From assembly GCF_001274935.1 (NCBI RefSeq), contig NZ_LILC01000005.1:1-58023 (forward strand): a stretch of DNA of 58,023 bases. The letters run 5' to 3'. Source of the stretch: Priestia koreensis. GTDB taxonomy: Bacteria; Bacillota; Bacilli; Bacillales; Bacillaceae_H. Position 1 is the stretch's first letter. Every line of letters starts with the position of its first letter. The notes under the pieces are model-generated. The model was not told the origin of the DNA, made no database searches, and saw nothing but the letters and a program-made list of their open reading frames with translations. Position numbers and translations under genes: made by a program. Shown here in pieces: positions 1 to 9,595 of the stretch.

Positions 1-44
1 AAAGGGTTCACATCATCATATTCCGATGACGTGAACCCTTTTTT
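1..44. terminator. Rho-independent terminator (bidirectional)
   Basis: An 11-bp perfect stem (1-11 with 31-41) is followed by a T run on the plus strand. The A run at the left edge would give a U tail on the minus strand, so it can also end the yutC-like transcript. The plus-strand gene it serves lies left of the window. Confidence 0.8.
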
Positions 45-119
45 CGTTATTTTTGGCTAGTTATGTCCCAGCCTCCTTTTCCTATAACAAGAGCTGATTA
101 CTGAGGTTGTGAAGCGTGC

Positions 120-746
120 TTATTCCATGTCACCATTTGGAGACCCTTTTGTATGGCCGTTGGCATCCTCGCCGGTACTCATTCGGTTCCCTTGTGGAGA
201 CTTCAACATAGATCGAATGGTTTGCTGTAGAGAAGTTTGTGTGTTTTCATCTTTTGTATCAAGCGTACTAAATCTTTCTACGTCCTTAATATGTTCCGGA
301 TTATCGGATACATAGACGTGATAGTAGCGGGGAACGACAGACATTGCGGTGCGTTTCACTTGATCCGCGGCTTTATTTCGATTCGGATTGTCTGTCTTGT
401 AGGCAATGAGCACCTCGTCATCTGTGACAAGGGTCGCAGCATCATGAATATTTGGAATGGAAGTAGCCATACGACTGATCGAGTCTGCTACTTTTTCTCG
501 ATTAATCGAAATCATTCCTTTGTTCATATTGGATTCGTCGTGATCCGCGTTTTTTGTATGACGCACATACCCATAATCCTGCTGATCTTTTTTAGTCGTG
601 TTATACAAATCATTGCGATCCGATACGTTTAGCGTTTCGCCATTTTCCTCATAGAGTGCTTCATCTTGATTCTCTGTATTGGATTGACAGCCGCTAACCG
701 TTATAATAGCTATAGTAGTACAAGCAAATAGAAAGTGTTTATTCAT
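120..746 (-). CDS. yutC: YhcN/YlaJ-family sporulation lipoprotein (YutC-like)
   Basis: A 208-aa predicted lipoprotein. The N-terminus has a short hydrophobic signal ending in the lipobox VSGC, so the Cys near residue 20 would be lipidated and the protein anchored outside the membrane. The central part (about residues 75-165) matches my recollection of the YhcN/YlaJ domain, found in spore-membrane and cortex-associated proteins. The C-terminus is Gly/Asn/Asp-rich and probably disordered. The start has a strong AAGGAGGT site. Position next to yutD matches B. subtilis yutC. The biochemical role of this family is not known in detail. Confidence 0.85.
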   Translation of the reverse strand: MNKHFLFACTTIAIITVSGCQSNTENQDEALYEENGETLNVSDRNDLYNTTKKDQQDYGYVRHTKNADHDESNMNKGMISINREKVADSISRMATSIPNIHDAATLVTDDEVLIAYKTDNPNRNKAADQVKRTAMSVVPRYYHVYVSDNPEHIKDVERFSTLDTKDENTQTSLQQTIRSMLKSPQGNRMSTGEDANGHTKGSPNGDME

Positions 747-863
747 CCGTCAATACCTCCTTATATTACATAGGATGTGGCAAAATACATGAATTTCTCA
801 TGTTAATTGATGGTTTTCGACTATATAATAAAAGGTAATAAAAAGGAAAAATGAGGTGAAAAG

Positions 864-1139
864 ATGATTTGTGTAAATAACACGTGCTATGAGATCGTAA
901 AAGAGTACCGAGAAGGGTTTAATGAAGAGGCGTTTTTAGGGCGATACGTGGATTTGTTGAATCGATACGATTATCTCGTCGGTGACTGGGGATATAATCA
1001 GCTTCGCCTAAGAGGTTTTTTCGACGACCAAAATCAAAAAGCAACGTATGATACAAAAATTAGCACATTAAACGACTACATACAGGAATATTGCAATTTC
1101 GGATGTGCCTATTTCGTTTTACGCAAAGTGGCAAAATAA
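864..1139 (+). CDS. yutD: YutD family protein (DUF1027)
   Basis: A 91-aa protein recognised as the conserved Firmicutes YutD family by its Tyr/Asp-rich central motif (YDYLVGDWGYNQLRLRG) and the C-terminal NFGCAYFVLRK. No signal peptide or membrane segment is visible. It starts at ATG 864 after a GAGGTGA site and is divergent from the yutC-like lipoprotein. The family has no established biochemical function, so I give none. It is followed directly by a terminator and is probably monocistronic. Confidence 0.9.
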   Translation: MICVNNTCYEIVKEYREGFNEEAFLGRYVDLLNRYDYLVGDWGYNQLRLRGFFDDQNQKATYDTKISTLNDYIQEYCNFGCAYFVLRKVAK

Positions 1140-1190
1140 AAAAGGGTCAAAGAGAAAGACGTTTCGTCCTTCACTTTGCCCTTTTTTTAC
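1137..1190. terminator. Bidirectional terminator between yutD and the DUF3055 gene
   Basis: AAAGGG-CAAAG arms pair with CTTTGCCCTTT around a loop near 1160-1166, with a T run on the plus strand and an A run on the left that serves the minus-strand gene ending at 1191. Confidence 0.85.
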
Positions 1191-1457
1191 TTAGATTAAT
1201 TCATATAAAAATTCACGAAGCTCTTGAGCATCGCCTTCATCCAGCTTGTAGACGTGTTCTAGATAGCCAGGCTCATCAAGGTCATCTGTTCCGATAATGG
1301 CAAAGCGCCCACCTTGAATATCTAAGACCAGCTGCTTTCCATAATAGCGATCTGTTTGAATGATGGCTAAATCAAAACGCTGATGTTCGCCAACGAAGCT
1401 GACAAATCTTGTTTTCGTATCTACCGTATCGTCGTACAGAAAAAATCGTTCACTCAT
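1191..1457 (-). CDS. DUF3055 family protein
   Basis: An 88-aa acidic, soluble protein. The core (DIQGGRFAIIGTDDLDEPGY) is typical of the DUF3055 family found across Bacillales, as I remember it. An in-frame ATG further upstream at 1490 is possible, but ATG 1457 has GGGAGAGGT at proper spacing and begins at MSERFFLYDD, so I choose it. There is no signal or membrane segment. Function unknown. It is convergent with yutD and shares its terminator. Confidence 0.85.
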   Translation of the reverse strand: MSERFFLYDDTVDTKTRFVSFVGEHQRFDLAIIQTDRYYGKQLVLDIQGGRFAIIGTDDLDEPGYLEHVYKLDEGDAQELREFLYELI

Positions 1458-1561
1458 GTCTACCTCTCCCATACTTGTTTTTTTAATCATATCAAAAGAA
1501 AAACAAAACGAAAACGACTATCTTCTTTAGAAGAGATTCATTTTTAGAGCGTTTACATTTG

Positions 1562-1570
1562 TGCTATACT
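1562..1570 (+). promoter_or_regulatory. Probable extended -10 promoter for yutE
   Basis: TGCTATACT is an extended -10 hexamer about 55 bases before the yutE start. No good -35 box is visible at 17 bp, which is consistent with a TGn-dependent promoter. Confidence 0.45.
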
Positions 1571-1625
1571 AAAGAAAGACTATACATGTACATACAATAG
1601 GGACTTATTCAGAGGGGGAAGCAGC

Positions 1626-2063
1626 ATGTATTTTGTGGACCGAGATAAAATTGAAGAACGACTACAATTTCTAGAAGCAACCATTCAATTATTTAATGAG
1701 CAAAAGAGATGGACGACGCCAATTGAGATTCGAGCATTAGAGCGTATCGGTCACATTGCCATTGATGCTATTTTAGACGTTGGAAATGCCATGATTGATG
1801 GATTCATTATGCGCGATCCAGGGAGCTATGAGGACATTATTGATATTATGATGGATGAGAAAGTCGTATCAAATGAGGAAGGAAATCAGCTAAAAGAAGT
1901 GATTTTCCTGCGCAAACAACTCGTTCAAGATTATACAGAGGTTGATCACAGCGTACTAGAAGAGGTGCTAAAAAAGAATATCCATGTGATCAGCGCTTTT
2001 CCTGTAAATGTGCGAGCTTATTTAGAAAATGAGCTTGGTCCTGTTTCAGCTTTTAAAAGCTAA
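1626..2063 (+). CDS. yutE: HepT-like DUF86 protein YutE
   Basis: A 145-aa all-helical protein of the DUF86/HepT-like fold. In HepT RNase toxins the active motif is R-x4-6-H-x-Y. Here the matching stretch near residue 112 is RKQLVQDY, so the His is Gln. No partner MNT nucleotidyltransferase antitoxin gene lies beside it: a terminator and the phosphatase gene yutF follow. This argues for a solitary, non-toxin housekeeping member, as I recall for B. subtilis YutE. Start ATG 1626 follows GAGGGGG. The C-terminal ELGPVSAFKS is characteristic of the orthologue group. Confidence 0.88.
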   Translation: MYFVDRDKIEERLQFLEATIQLFNEQKRWTTPIEIRALERIGHIAIDAILDVGNAMIDGFIMRDPGSYEDIIDIMMDEKVVSNEEGNQLKEVIFLRKQLVQDYTEVDHSVLEEVLKKNIHVISAFPVNVRAYLENELGPVSAFKS

Positions 2064-2190
2064 TTGATGTGTGCGAATGGGCGATGAGAGACAGCATTGT
2101 TTGTATTTATAGGTAAAATAAGATATGCTTTTGTGGTACATGATAAGAATGTATCAAAGGACATATCTCTTAATTAAATATAAGCCTACT

Positions 2191-2233
2191 AAGCGGCTCT
2201 TAAGAGGGAATATCCTTTTACGAGTCGTTTTTT
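2191..2233 (+). terminator. Terminator of yutE
   Basis: AGCGGCTC-TAAGAGG pairs with CCTTTTA-GAGTCGTT (15 of 16 positions, including G-U pairs) around a short loop near 2208-2212, followed by TTTTTT. Confidence 0.8.
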
Positions 2234-2256
2234 AGTGATTTGAGGAGGAAACAAAC

Positions 2257-3027
2257 GTGAAAAAGTACAAAGGATATTTATTAGATCTAGACGGTACGAT
2301 GTACATGGGAACAGAACTTATTAAAGAAGCAAAAGATTTTGTTGTGGCACTAAAAGAGCAGGGAGTTCCATACCTGTTTGTCACAAATAACTCGTCTCGT
2401 ACACCAGAGCAGGTAGCTGATAAATTAATGAGCTTTGGAATTCCAGCTACAGAAAAGCAAGTATTTACAACAAGTCAAGCGACGGCTAACTTCCTTCATG
2501 AACGCAAGCCAAACGGTACAGCATACGTGATTGGTGAGGAAGGAATTCGCACAACGTTAGAAGAAAAAGGCTTCACGCTTCAAGAAGAGCACCCTGACTT
2601 TGTTGTGGTAGGAATTGATCGAAGCATTAGCTATGAAAAATTTGCGACTGCATGTCTAGCTGTACGTAACGGTGCTACGTTTGTTTCAACAAACGGTGAT
2701 ATTGCGATTCCAACAGAACGCGGTTTGTTACCAGGGAACGGATCTTTAACATCGGTTATTACCGTGTCAACACAGACAGAACCAATCTTCATTGGTAAAC
2801 CGGAAAAGATCATTATGGAGCAAGCGCTAAAAGTATTAGGAACACCAAAAGAGGAAACGGTCATGATCGGTGATTATTATGATACTGATATTATGGCGGG
2901 GATGAATGCCGGAATCGATACGATGCTCGTTCATACAGGCGTAACGACACCTGAGCTTCTAAAGGGATATGACAAACAGCCAACGCATACGGTTCATTCC
3001 CTTGAAGAGTGGATTCCCAACATTTAA
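2257..3027 (+). CDS. yutF: HAD-superfamily NagD-type phosphatase
   Basis: A 256-aa cytosolic phosphatase. HAD motif I is LLDLDGTMY near residues 8-16, with the nucleophile Asp and acid/base Asp. Motif II is FVTNNSSRT near 43. Motif IV is GDYYDTDI near 208, which binds Mg2+. The C2-type cap lies between motifs II and III. This arrangement defines the NagD/AraL class IIA group, which hydrolyses sugar or nucleotide monophosphates. The exact substrate cannot be read from sequence. The start is GTG 2257 after GAGGAGG. The gene has its own upstream and downstream terminators. Confidence 0.92.
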   Translation: MKKYKGYLLDLDGTMYMGTELIKEAKDFVVALKEQGVPYLFVTNNSSRTPEQVADKLMSFGIPATEKQVFTTSQATANFLHERKPNGTAYVIGEEGIRTTLEEKGFTLQEEHPDFVVVGIDRSISYEKFATACLAVRNGATFVSTNGDIAIPTERGLLPGNGSLTSVITVSTQTEPIFIGKPEKIIMEQALKVLGTPKEETVMIGDYYDTDIMAGMNAGIDTMLVHTGVTTPELLKGYDKQPTHTVHSLEEWIPNI

Positions 3028-3039
3028 ATTGAGAATAAG

Positions 3040-3076
3040 AAAAGGACTTGTGCGAATGAAGCACAGGTCCTTTTTT
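3040..3076 (+). terminator. Terminator of yutF
   Basis: AAAAGGACTTGTGC (3040-3053) pairs with GCACAGGTCCTTTT (3061-3074), followed by T residues. Confidence 0.9.
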
Positions 3077-3153
3077 GTAGTACACCTAACGATTATCTTT
3101 TAAAACGGATTTTTACATAAGAGCAATTACGAATGCTCAGTGGATTTTTTATA

Positions 3154-3657
3154 TTAAGAATCTTGGTGTGCGGCACGGTGCGCGAGTCTGCTTGATGCGG
3201 CAGCAGCAATCGCCCCAACGATATCATCTAAAAAGGTATGACATTGGCCAGTCGATTTATCATTTAGGTATTGTAAAATGCCAGGCTTTTGTTTGTCGAT
3301 GTATCCATAATTGGTGAATCCGATTGAGCCGTATACGTTAACGATAGACAGAGCAAGAATTTCATCGATTCCGTACAAGCTTTCATCTTTTGCCAAGATG
3401 TCTTGAAGCGGCTCTTCAAGCATTTTTTTCTCTGCTAAAACATCTAGCTGAATACCTGTCAGGATCGCATTTTGCACTTCTCGTTTTGCAATTACACGCT
3501 CCACGTTCGCACGACATTCCTCAAGATCTAAGTTTGGATGATATTTTTCCTGAAGGTAGAACACAAGGTCTGCAATGTCTTCAATATTCACACCGCGTTC
3601 CTTTAACCATTCTCGTGCTTTTATTTCTAGCTGACTCATTTTGTGGTCTTTTTCCAT
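3154..3657 (-). CDS. yutG: YutG, PgpA-like phosphatidylglycerophosphatase family
   Basis: A 167-aa protein similar to B. subtilis YutG, which carries the PgpA fold (phosphatidylglycerophosphate dephosphorylation). Visible family features are GIDEILALSIVNVYGSIG and the C-terminal HTFLDDIVGAIAAAA helix, which holds an acidic pair. There is no strongly hydrophobic transmembrane segment, unlike enterobacterial PgpA. In-frame GTG 3666 precedes the chosen ATG 3657; the AGGTG six bases upstream of the ATG decides the start. Its lipid-phosphatase role is family knowledge, not shown here. Confidence 0.85.
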   Translation of the reverse strand: MEKDHKMSQLEIKAREWLKERGVNIEDIADLVFYLQEKYHPNLDLEECRANVERVIAKREVQNAILTGIQLDVLAEKKMLEEPLQDILAKDESLYGIDEILALSIVNVYGSIGFTNYGYIDKQKPGILQYLNDKSTGQCHTFLDDIVGAIAAAASSRLAHRAAHQDS

Positions 3658-3922
3658 TACTTTCACCTAGTTTCTATATAAATTTTGGTACAGGCATTGG
3701 TTCATCAGATCACTTCTTTGTCCCAATTTACGGAATCGCCATAGACGTGTAAAAAGAGTACCACTCCTTAACTTGAAATAGCGGAGAGAGAAGGATTTTA
3801 TAAAGCAGATTCATTCGTTTGAAAAGAAAAGGTGTAGTCTTACTTTATTCATCAATTGGCAAAGATTATGACAAGTAATTGTTTCCTTCTACATATATTT
3901 GTAGTAGTAAGGAGTGAAGAAC

Positions 3923-4930
3923 ATGATAAACGAAGCGATTCAACAATATTATGGCTTACAACCTGGAGAATTAATTGATGCGGGTCCCTATAAAACGTTT
4001 TTTTATCGTAACATTCTTCACACGGTCGTTGACGTCACCGGCATGGACGAGGATGAGCTAACAGAAATGCACCAAATTAGTCAGCATTTAATGGGACAAG
4101 GAGACCGTCAAGTGGCGACCTTTATGCCTAATTTATCAGGAAGCGTCCTAACCAAGGTAGAAGAGACGAAACTAATTATTTGTCGAAATGCTCTATATGA
4201 ACGCAAAGAAGATGCTTTTAATGTAGGAAGAGAACTTGCTTATTTTCATCAGCGTGGTAAAATGCTGCCGTTTCAAGTGGAAAAGATAACTCGAATCGGT
4301 CAGTGGAAAGATCTATGGGAAAAACGGCTCAATCAGATGGAGAACTTTTGGCGTGGAAAGCTTCAGGAGCTTCCGAATCACGATATGGAACGAAAATTTA
4401 TTGAATCTTTTCCGTATTACTTAGGTTTAACTGAAAATGCGATGCAATACTTAGTAGATACAGAAATTGATGATCTCCCTCGAGCAATTGATACAGCAAC
4501 TGTTTGTCACCATCGGTTCATACCAGACACGTGGGGAGAATCCTATTACTACAAGCTTCCATTTGATTGGGTATTTGATCATCCAAGTAGAGACTTAAGT
4601 GAATACATTCGATATCTCTATCTCGAAAACGAACAGCCTGAAGCCATTCGTAAAATTCACGCGTTTTTAAGCGAGTATGAAAAAGTAACGCCGCTCTCAT
4701 CCTTTTCATGGAGGCTACTGTATGCTCGTCTCCTTTTCCCTGTACACTATTTTGAGACAGTTGAGAGATATTACAGTACTGGAGATGAAGATCGCAAATA
4801 TAAGGCGTTTAAACGCTTAGAGTCGATCGTTGAAGAAGCGGCCAACTATCAGCTATTTTTAAAGGAGTTTTATGCCACAATGGGAATCCCAGCAGCCAAG
4901 TACAGTATTCCTGAGTTAGAGTGGTTATAG
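3923..4930 (+). CDS. yutH: Spore coat-associated protein YutH
   Basis: A 335-aa protein of the CotS/YutH kinase-like family (choline/homoserine kinase-like fold) associated with the spore coat. Typical parts are an N-terminal lobe (residues 1-110), the C-lobe with HHRFIPDTWGE in place of a catalytic HGD loop, and FDWVFDHPSRDLSEYIRYLY where the metal-binding DFD would be. The kinase residues look degenerate, so catalysis is doubtful. ATG 3923 follows AAGGAG; GTG 3914 overlaps that site and is rejected. A sporulation-stage promoter is expected, but I could not place one in the 256 bases upstream. Confidence 0.85.
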   Translation: MINEAIQQYYGLQPGELIDAGPYKTFFYRNILHTVVDVTGMDEDELTEMHQISQHLMGQGDRQVATFMPNLSGSVLTKVEETKLIICRNALYERKEDAFNVGRELAYFHQRGKMLPFQVEKITRIGQWKDLWEKRLNQMENFWRGKLQELPNHDMERKFIESFPYYLGLTENAMQYLVDTEIDDLPRAIDTATVCHHRFIPDTWGESYYYKLPFDWVFDHPSRDLSEYIRYLYLENEQPEAIRKIHAFLSEYEKVTPLSSFSWRLLYARLLFPVHYFETVERYYSTGDEDRKYKAFKRLESIVEEAANYQLFLKEFYATMGIPAAKYSIPELEWL

Positions 4931-5009
4931 AAGGTTCGCTCTTCGCTAAGCGTCCTAAATAGTATGGTAGAATAGAGATAACCGACTATTTAGATAATGA
5001 GGTGGAGAG

Positions 5010-5996
5010 ATGGAAAAGCCATTTGTTTATATTACACGTCAACTACCAAAGAAACTAATTGCCCCACTAGAAGAAATAGCAAACGTGGAGATGTGGGGTA
5101 AAGAGGAAAAACCAGTTCCTTATGAAGTGTTAAAAGAAAAGTCACGAAAAGCAACGGCCCTTTTGACAATGCTCTCAGACCGGATCGATCGGGCGCTTTT
5201 GGAGGAAGCTTCTCAACTAAAAATTGTGGCAAACTTAGCGGTTGGTTATGACAACATTGATGTAGAAGCGGCAACAAAGCAGGGAATTATCGTTTCCAAT
5301 ACACCCGATGTGTTATCTGATACAACGGCAGATTTGACCTTTTCGCTGCTACTATTGGCTGCGAGACGCCTCGTTGAAGCCGCTGAGTACATTAAGAACG
5401 ATCAGTGGAAAGGATGGAGTCCGTACCTACTTGCAGGTCGGGATGTTCACCATAAAACGATTGGAATTGTAGGCATGGGGAACATTGGACGTACCGTAGC
5501 TAAAAGAGCAACTGGATTTGACATGACGATTTTATATCATAACCGTTCACGTGATGAAAAAGCAGAGCGCGAACTTGGTGCGATGTACGCATCATTTGAC
5601 GAGCTGATTACCAAAGCTGATTTTATTGTCTGCCTCACACCGTTAACAGCGGAAACCATGAATCTTTTTAACGAAGAAGCGTTTCGTAAGATGAAATCAA
5701 CCGCTGTTTTTGTGAATGCCTCACGGGGTGCGGTTGTGGATGAAAAAGCACTTCTAAAGGCGATACAAGAAGGAGAAATAGCAGCTGCTGGACTAGACGT
5801 TTTCCGACAAGAGCCAATTGCCGCAAATGATCCGTTACTTACACATCCTCATATCATCGCGCTTCCGCATATTGGAAGTTCAAGTATTGAAACACGTACA
5901 GCCATGGTCGAGCTTTGCGTAGAAAATATTAAGCGTGTCTTAAAAGGAAACACGCCTGCTACGATTGTTAATCGTTCAGTCGTTCAGCATATATAA
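5010..5996 (+). CDS. D-2-hydroxyacid dehydrogenase (glyoxylate/hydroxypyruvate or 2-ketogluconate reductase type)
   Basis: A 328-aa NAD(P)-dependent reductase. The Rossmann motif is GMGNIG (residues 155-160). The catalytic triad is Arg239 (in NASRG), Glu268 (RQEP) and His287 (LPHIGS). The residues after beta-strand 2 are HNRSR, whose Arg/Ser usually favour NADPH. It resembles B. subtilis YvcT and the GhrB/TkrA group, which reduce glyoxylate, hydroxypyruvate or 2-keto-gluconate; the substrate is not settled by sequence. Start ATG 5010 follows GAGGTGGAGAG. It stands alone between yutH and the threonine operon and ends in its own terminator. Confidence 0.88.
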   Translation: MEKPFVYITRQLPKKLIAPLEEIANVEMWGKEEKPVPYEVLKEKSRKATALLTMLSDRIDRALLEEASQLKIVANLAVGYDNIDVEAATKQGIIVSNTPDVLSDTTADLTFSLLLLAARRLVEAAEYIKNDQWKGWSPYLLAGRDVHHKTIGIVGMGNIGRTVAKRATGFDMTILYHNRSRDEKAERELGAMYASFDELITKADFIVCLTPLTAETMNLFNEEAFRKMKSTAVFVNASRGAVVDEKALLKAIQEGEIAAAGLDVFRQEPIAANDPLLTHPHIIALPHIGSSSIETRTAMVELCVENIKRVLKGNTPATIVNRSVVQHI

Positions 5997-6040
5997 AAGA
6001 GAAGAACTCTTCGTTTGGGCGGAGAGTTCTTCTCTTTATA
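5996..6040 (+). terminator. Terminator after the 2-hydroxyacid dehydrogenase
   Basis: AAAGAGAAGAACTCT pairs with AGAGTTCTTCTCTTT (one bulge near the loop), followed by a T/A-rich tail. Confidence 0.85.
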
Positions 6041-6182
6041 TACTAACTTGTAAATACAAATATAAAAAAGAAGGTTTTCTCCTTCGTACACAAGTGTTAC
6101 TATGATAAAAAGTCAAAATCTTTAAAATTATCCATCCAATAAATTAGGTAACGCTTTCATTTTAAAGTTTCTATTTTTAGGG

Positions 6183-6211
6183 TTGTAAAAAATCAGAATA
6201 GTCTCTATAAT
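6183..6211 (+). promoter_or_regulatory. Sigma-A promoter of the hom-thrC-thrB operon
   Basis: TTGTAA (6183-6188), a 17-bp spacer, and a perfect TATAAT (6206-6211). Transcription would begin near 6218, giving a leader of about 65 bases. No T-box or attenuator is visible in that leader, so control is more likely at initiation. The rest of the 6041-6182 gap is AT-rich, with a small GAAGG/CCTTC hairpin near 6070. Confidence 0.75.
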
Positions 6212-6282
6212 GTCCTTTATAAAAGAACAAATGTCTATACAGGGAATACAAATCCAACATACGATACATAGAGGTGAAGAAA

Positions 6283-7584
6283 ATGGTAAAAAAAATATCA
6301 ATTGGGTTGTTAGGTCTTGGAACAGTGGGAAGCGGCGTCGTAAAAATTATTGAGAATCACCAGGACAAATTAATGCATCAAGTCGGATGTCCCGTCGAGG
6401 TAAAGCGTATCTTAGTGAATGATTTGGAAAAGGAACGAAATGTGGAAGTCGATGCTACAAAGCTAACGAAAAATGTAGAAGAAATTCTTCATGATCCAGA
6501 GATCGATGTGGTGATTGAAGTAATGGGAGGAATTGAAGAAACCCGTGATTACGTTTTAACGGCTCTTCGCAATAACAAGCATGTGGTAACGGCCAATAAA
6601 GATTTGATGGCTCTATACGGATCGGAATTATTAACGGTTGCCTCTGAAAGCAACTGTGATTTGTTTTACGAAGCGAGTGTAGCAGGGGGCATTCCTATTT
6701 TACGCGGCTTAGTAGAAGGGCTCTCTTCAGATCGCATTACAAAAATGATGGGCATTGTGAACGGTACAACAAACTTTATTTTAACGAAAATGAGCAAAGA
6801 AGGACGCGCTTACGATAATGTCTTAGCAGAAGCACAAGAGCTTGGCTATGCGGAATCTGATCCAACAGCCGATGTAGAAGGACTAGACGCAGCTCGTAAA
6901 ATGACGATCTTATCAACGCTAGGCTTTTCGATGAAAATCGATTTAGATGATGTGCGTGTAAAAGGAATTTCTTCCGTAACAGAAGAAGATTTACGCTATA
7001 GCAAGCAGCTTGGCTACACGATGAAACTGATTGGGTATGCCCATCGTGATGGGGAAGAGGTAGAGGTGAGCGTTCAGCCGACACTTCTTGCAGATACGCA
7101 TCCGCTTGCAGCTGTTAACGATGAATACAATGCTGTGTATGTGTACGGTGAAGCAGTAGGGGAAACGATGTTTTATGGCCCGGGTGCAGGTAGTCTTCCG
7201 ACTGCTACGGCCGTTGTGTCTGACTTAGTTGGTGTGATGAAGAACATGCGTTTAGGCGTAAACGGAAAAAGCGCAGTAGCCCCACAGTTTCCAAAACAGC
7301 TCAAAAACGAAGATAAAATGTTCTCTAAGTATTTCTTGCGCATCCACGTAAAAGATCAAGTAGGAGCCTTTGCTGACCTTACAACGCTATTCTCTAATTA
7401 CGGCGTGAGCTTCGAGAAGATTATCCAGCTTCCGGTCAAAAATAGTGACTTAGCAGAAATTGTTGTTGTTACACATCAGGCGTCATTAAAAGATTACGAA
7501 ACAATTATGGAAGAACTACGAGGACTAAAGATTTTAGATAGCATCAAGAGCAGCTACCGCGTAGAAGGGGAGGCACTTGCCTAA
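6283..7584 (+). CDS. hom: Homoserine dehydrogenase
   Basis: A 433-aa enzyme that reduces aspartate semialdehyde to homoserine, the branch step to threonine and methionine. The NAD(P)-binding motif GLGTVG is at residues 11-16. The central catalytic domain contains [11 protein letters not shown] and [17 protein letters not shown], the family signature. A C-terminal ACT domain (about 355-430, [15 protein letters not shown]) suggests feedback control by threonine. ATG 6283 has GAGGTG six bases upstream; in-frame GTG 6274 lies inside that site. The stop overlaps the thrC start as TAATG, showing translational coupling. Confidence 0.97.
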   Translation: MVKKISIGLLGLGTVGSGVVKIIENHQDKLMHQVGCPVEVKRILVNDLEKERNVEVDATKLTKNVEEILHDPEIDVVIEVMGGIEETRDYVLTALRNNKHVVTANKDLMALYGSELLTVASESNCDLFYEASVAGGIPILRGLVEGLSSDRITKMMGIVNGTTNFILTKMSKEGRAYDNVLAEAQELGYAESDPTADVEGLDAARKMTILSTLGFSMKIDLDDVRVKGISSVTEEDLRYSKQLGYTMKLIGYAHRDGEEVEVSVQPTLLADTHPLAAVNDEYNAVYVYGEAVGETMFYGPGAGSLPTATAVVSDLVGVMKNMRLGVNGKSAVAPQFPKQLKNEDKMFSKYFLRIHVKDQVGAFADLTTLFSNYGVSFEKIIQLPVKNSDLAEIVVVTHQASLKDYETIMEELRGLKILDSIKSSYRVEGEALA

Positions 7585-8645
7585 TGTGGAAAGGATTACT
7601 ACAAGAATACAAAGAGTTTTTACCGGTAAACGAACGTACACCAAGGCTAACGCTACATGAGGGAAATACGCCCCTCATTCATTTAGAAGAGCTTTCAAAG
7701 CAGTTTGGAATTAATCTTCACGTCAAAGTTGAAGGTGCGAATCCAACCGGTTCCTTTAAAGACAGAGGAATGGTGATGGCGGTAGCGAAGGCAAAAGAAG
7801 AGGGGAGTAAAACTGTAATTTGTGCTTCAACAGGGAATACATCAGCCGCAGCGGCAGCTTATGCGGCACGTGCTGGAATGCGCTGTATTATTGTGATTCC
7901 GGACGGGAAAATTGCGATGGGTAAGCTTGCTCAAGCGGTTATGTACGGAGCAGAAATTATAGCGATTGAAGGCAATTTTGATGAAGCGCTTGCCATGGTA
8001 CGTAAGCTTAGTGAATCTTCTCCTTTAACACTTGTTAATTCAGTCAATCCGTATCGAATTGAAGGGCAAAAAACGGCTGCGTTTGAAATCTGTGATCAAT
8101 TAGGGAAAGCACCTGATGTTCTGGCAATTCCAGTCGGAAACGCCGGAAACATTACAGCTTATTGGAAAGGATTTAAGGAGTATAACGAGAAAAAAGAAAC
8201 AGGTCTTCCGCAAATGAGAGGGTTTGAAGCGGAAGGTGCCGCTGCCATTGTACGCAATGAGGTTATTCCAAATCCTGAAACGATTGCGACAGCTATTCGG
8301 ATTGGTAATCCAGCAAGCTGGCAATATGCCGTGGACGCAGCAGACTCCTCAAACGGAAAGATTGACGAAGTAACAGATGAAGAAATCTTAAAAGCGTATC
8401 ATTTACTTGCGAGTACAGAAGGTGTATTTGCAGAGCCTGCTTCATGTGCATCACTAGCGGGTGTGATCAAACAGCTGGAATCTGGAGAAATTATCCCTGG
8501 CTCCACGGTAGTTGCCGTTTTAACCGGAAACGGACTAAAAGATCCAAATACGGCCATCGACTCAAGTCATTTCAAGCCTGTTGTATTACCAAATGAAGAA
8601 AAAGCAGTGTTTGAGCACATTGAAGGTGTGATGGCGTCATGTTAG
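7584..8645 (+). CDS. thrC: Threonine synthase
   Basis: A 353-aa PLP enzyme that converts O-phosphohomoserine to threonine. The Schiff-base lysine is Lys59 in SFKDRGM. The phosphate-binding Gly-rich loop is in the [14 protein letters not shown] stretch, and [17 protein letters not shown] is the conserved asparagine loop. Length matches the B. subtilis enzyme. ATG 7584 overlaps the hom stop and uses a GGGGAGG site within hom. It shares 7 bases with thrB, so all three genes are translated from one message. Confidence 0.97.
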   Translation: MWKGLLQEYKEFLPVNERTPRLTLHEGNTPLIHLEELSKQFGINLHVKVEGANPTGSFKDRGMVMAVAKAKEEGSKTVICASTGNTSAAAAAYAARAGMRCIIVIPDGKIAMGKLAQAVMYGAEIIAIEGNFDEALAMVRKLSESSPLTLVNSVNPYRIEGQKTAAFEICDQLGKAPDVLAIPVGNAGNITAYWKGFKEYNEKKETGLPQMRGFEAEGAAAIVRNEVIPNPETIATAIRIGNPASWQYAVDAADSSNGKIDEVTDEEILKAYHLLASTEGVFAEPASCASLAGVIKQLESGEIIPGSTVVAVLTGNGLKDPNTAIDSSHFKPVVLPNEEKAVFEHIEGVMASC

Positions 8646-9553
8646 GAAATCGCCGCTTTACCATTATTGTTCCGGCAAGCTCTGCTAATCTAGGTCCGGG
8701 CTTCGACTCTGTTGGTATGGCGCTCTCCTGCTACTTGACGTTAGAAGTGGAGGAATGCAGCGAGTGGCGTTTTATTGCTGCCTCTCCGAACTTAGAAGGA
8801 ATTCCAGAAGGAAAAGATAACTTAATTTACGAAGTAGCTCAGCAGGTGGCAGCAGATCGTAACGTAACGCTTCCGCCTGTAAAGGTTACGATGACAAGCA
8901 ATATTCCGTTAGCACGAGGATTAGGAAGCAGTGCTTCTGCAATTGTCGCAGGTATCGAAATTGCAAACGTATTAGGTGATTTACAGCTCACGAAAAAGGA
9001 CAAGGTCCGAATTGGGAGCGTAATGGAAGGACATCCAGACAATGTGGGTCCTGCTGTGTATGGTGGCATTTTAATTGGTTATCATCATGAGGACGAAACG
9101 TATACGGTTCATATAAAAGACGTAGAGGTGGATACCGTGATGGTCATTCCGCCGTACGAGCTGAAAACGACGTATGCAAGAAATGTTCTCCCCGAGCAGC
9201 TAGCGTACAAGCGTGCAGTTGAAGCGAGTGCGGTGAGTAATACGCTAGTGGCAGCGTTATTTACAAACAATTGGTCATTAGTTGGAGAAGTCATGGAAAA
9301 AGATTTATTTCATGAGCCTTATCGCTCATCACTTGTAAAAGAACTGGCTGTTGTGCGAAACGCAGCCAAAGAGAGTGGGGCATTCGGAACCGCCCTAAGC
9401 GGTGCTGGTCCGAGCATCTTGTGTTTTGTGAAATCAAACGAGGCCGAAAAGCTCGTTCATTCATTGAAGGCGCTTGTCCCTCATTGTGAAGTTCGCCATG
9501 TAAAAGCAGACACAGAGGGAGTACGTATAAAGCATCACTCTGTTATGAGATAA
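8639..9553 (+). CDS. thrB: Homoserine kinase
   Basis: A 304-aa GHMP-family kinase that phosphorylates homoserine using ATP, supplying the substrate for ThrC. N-terminal [19 protein letters not shown] and the ATP-binding loop [11 protein letters not shown] (residues 90-100) are diagnostic. The third GHMP motif is [13 protein letters not shown] near residue 255. ATG 8639 lies 7 bases inside thrC. The operon order hom-thrC-thrB and the terminator immediately after match Bacillus. Confidence 0.96.
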   Translation: MLGNRRFTIIVPASSANLGPGFDSVGMALSCYLTLEVEECSEWRFIAASPNLEGIPEGKDNLIYEVAQQVAADRNVTLPPVKVTMTSNIPLARGLGSSASAIVAGIEIANVLGDLQLTKKDKVRIGSVMEGHPDNVGPAVYGGILIGYHHEDETYTVHIKDVEVDTVMVIPPYELKTTYARNVLPEQLAYKRAVEASAVSNTLVAALFTNNWSLVGEVMEKDLFHEPYRSSLVKELAVVRNAAKESGAFGTALSGAGPSILCFVKSNEAEKLVHSLKALVPHCEVRHVKADTEGVRIKHHSVMR

Positions 9554-9591
9554 AAAAGAGGCGTTCTCCTTCCGGAGGACGCCTCTTTTGG
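9554..9591. terminator. Bidirectional terminator between thrB and yutI
   Basis: AAAAGAGGCGT-CTCC pairs with GGAG-ACGCCTCTTTT, with A/T tracts on both sides suited to ending both convergent genes. Confidence 0.92.
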
Positions 9592-9595
9592 GTTA

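Noticed and set aside
237..632. Plus-strand frame of 131 codons antisense to the lipoprotein gene
   Set aside because: It is the shadow of a well-supported lipoprotein gene with a strong ribosome site and lipobox; the antisense frame has neither.
6041..6282. T-box or attenuator for the threonine operon
   Set aside because: No T-box consensus or terminator/antiterminator pair is visible; the promoter at 6183 leaves a leader of only about 65 bases.
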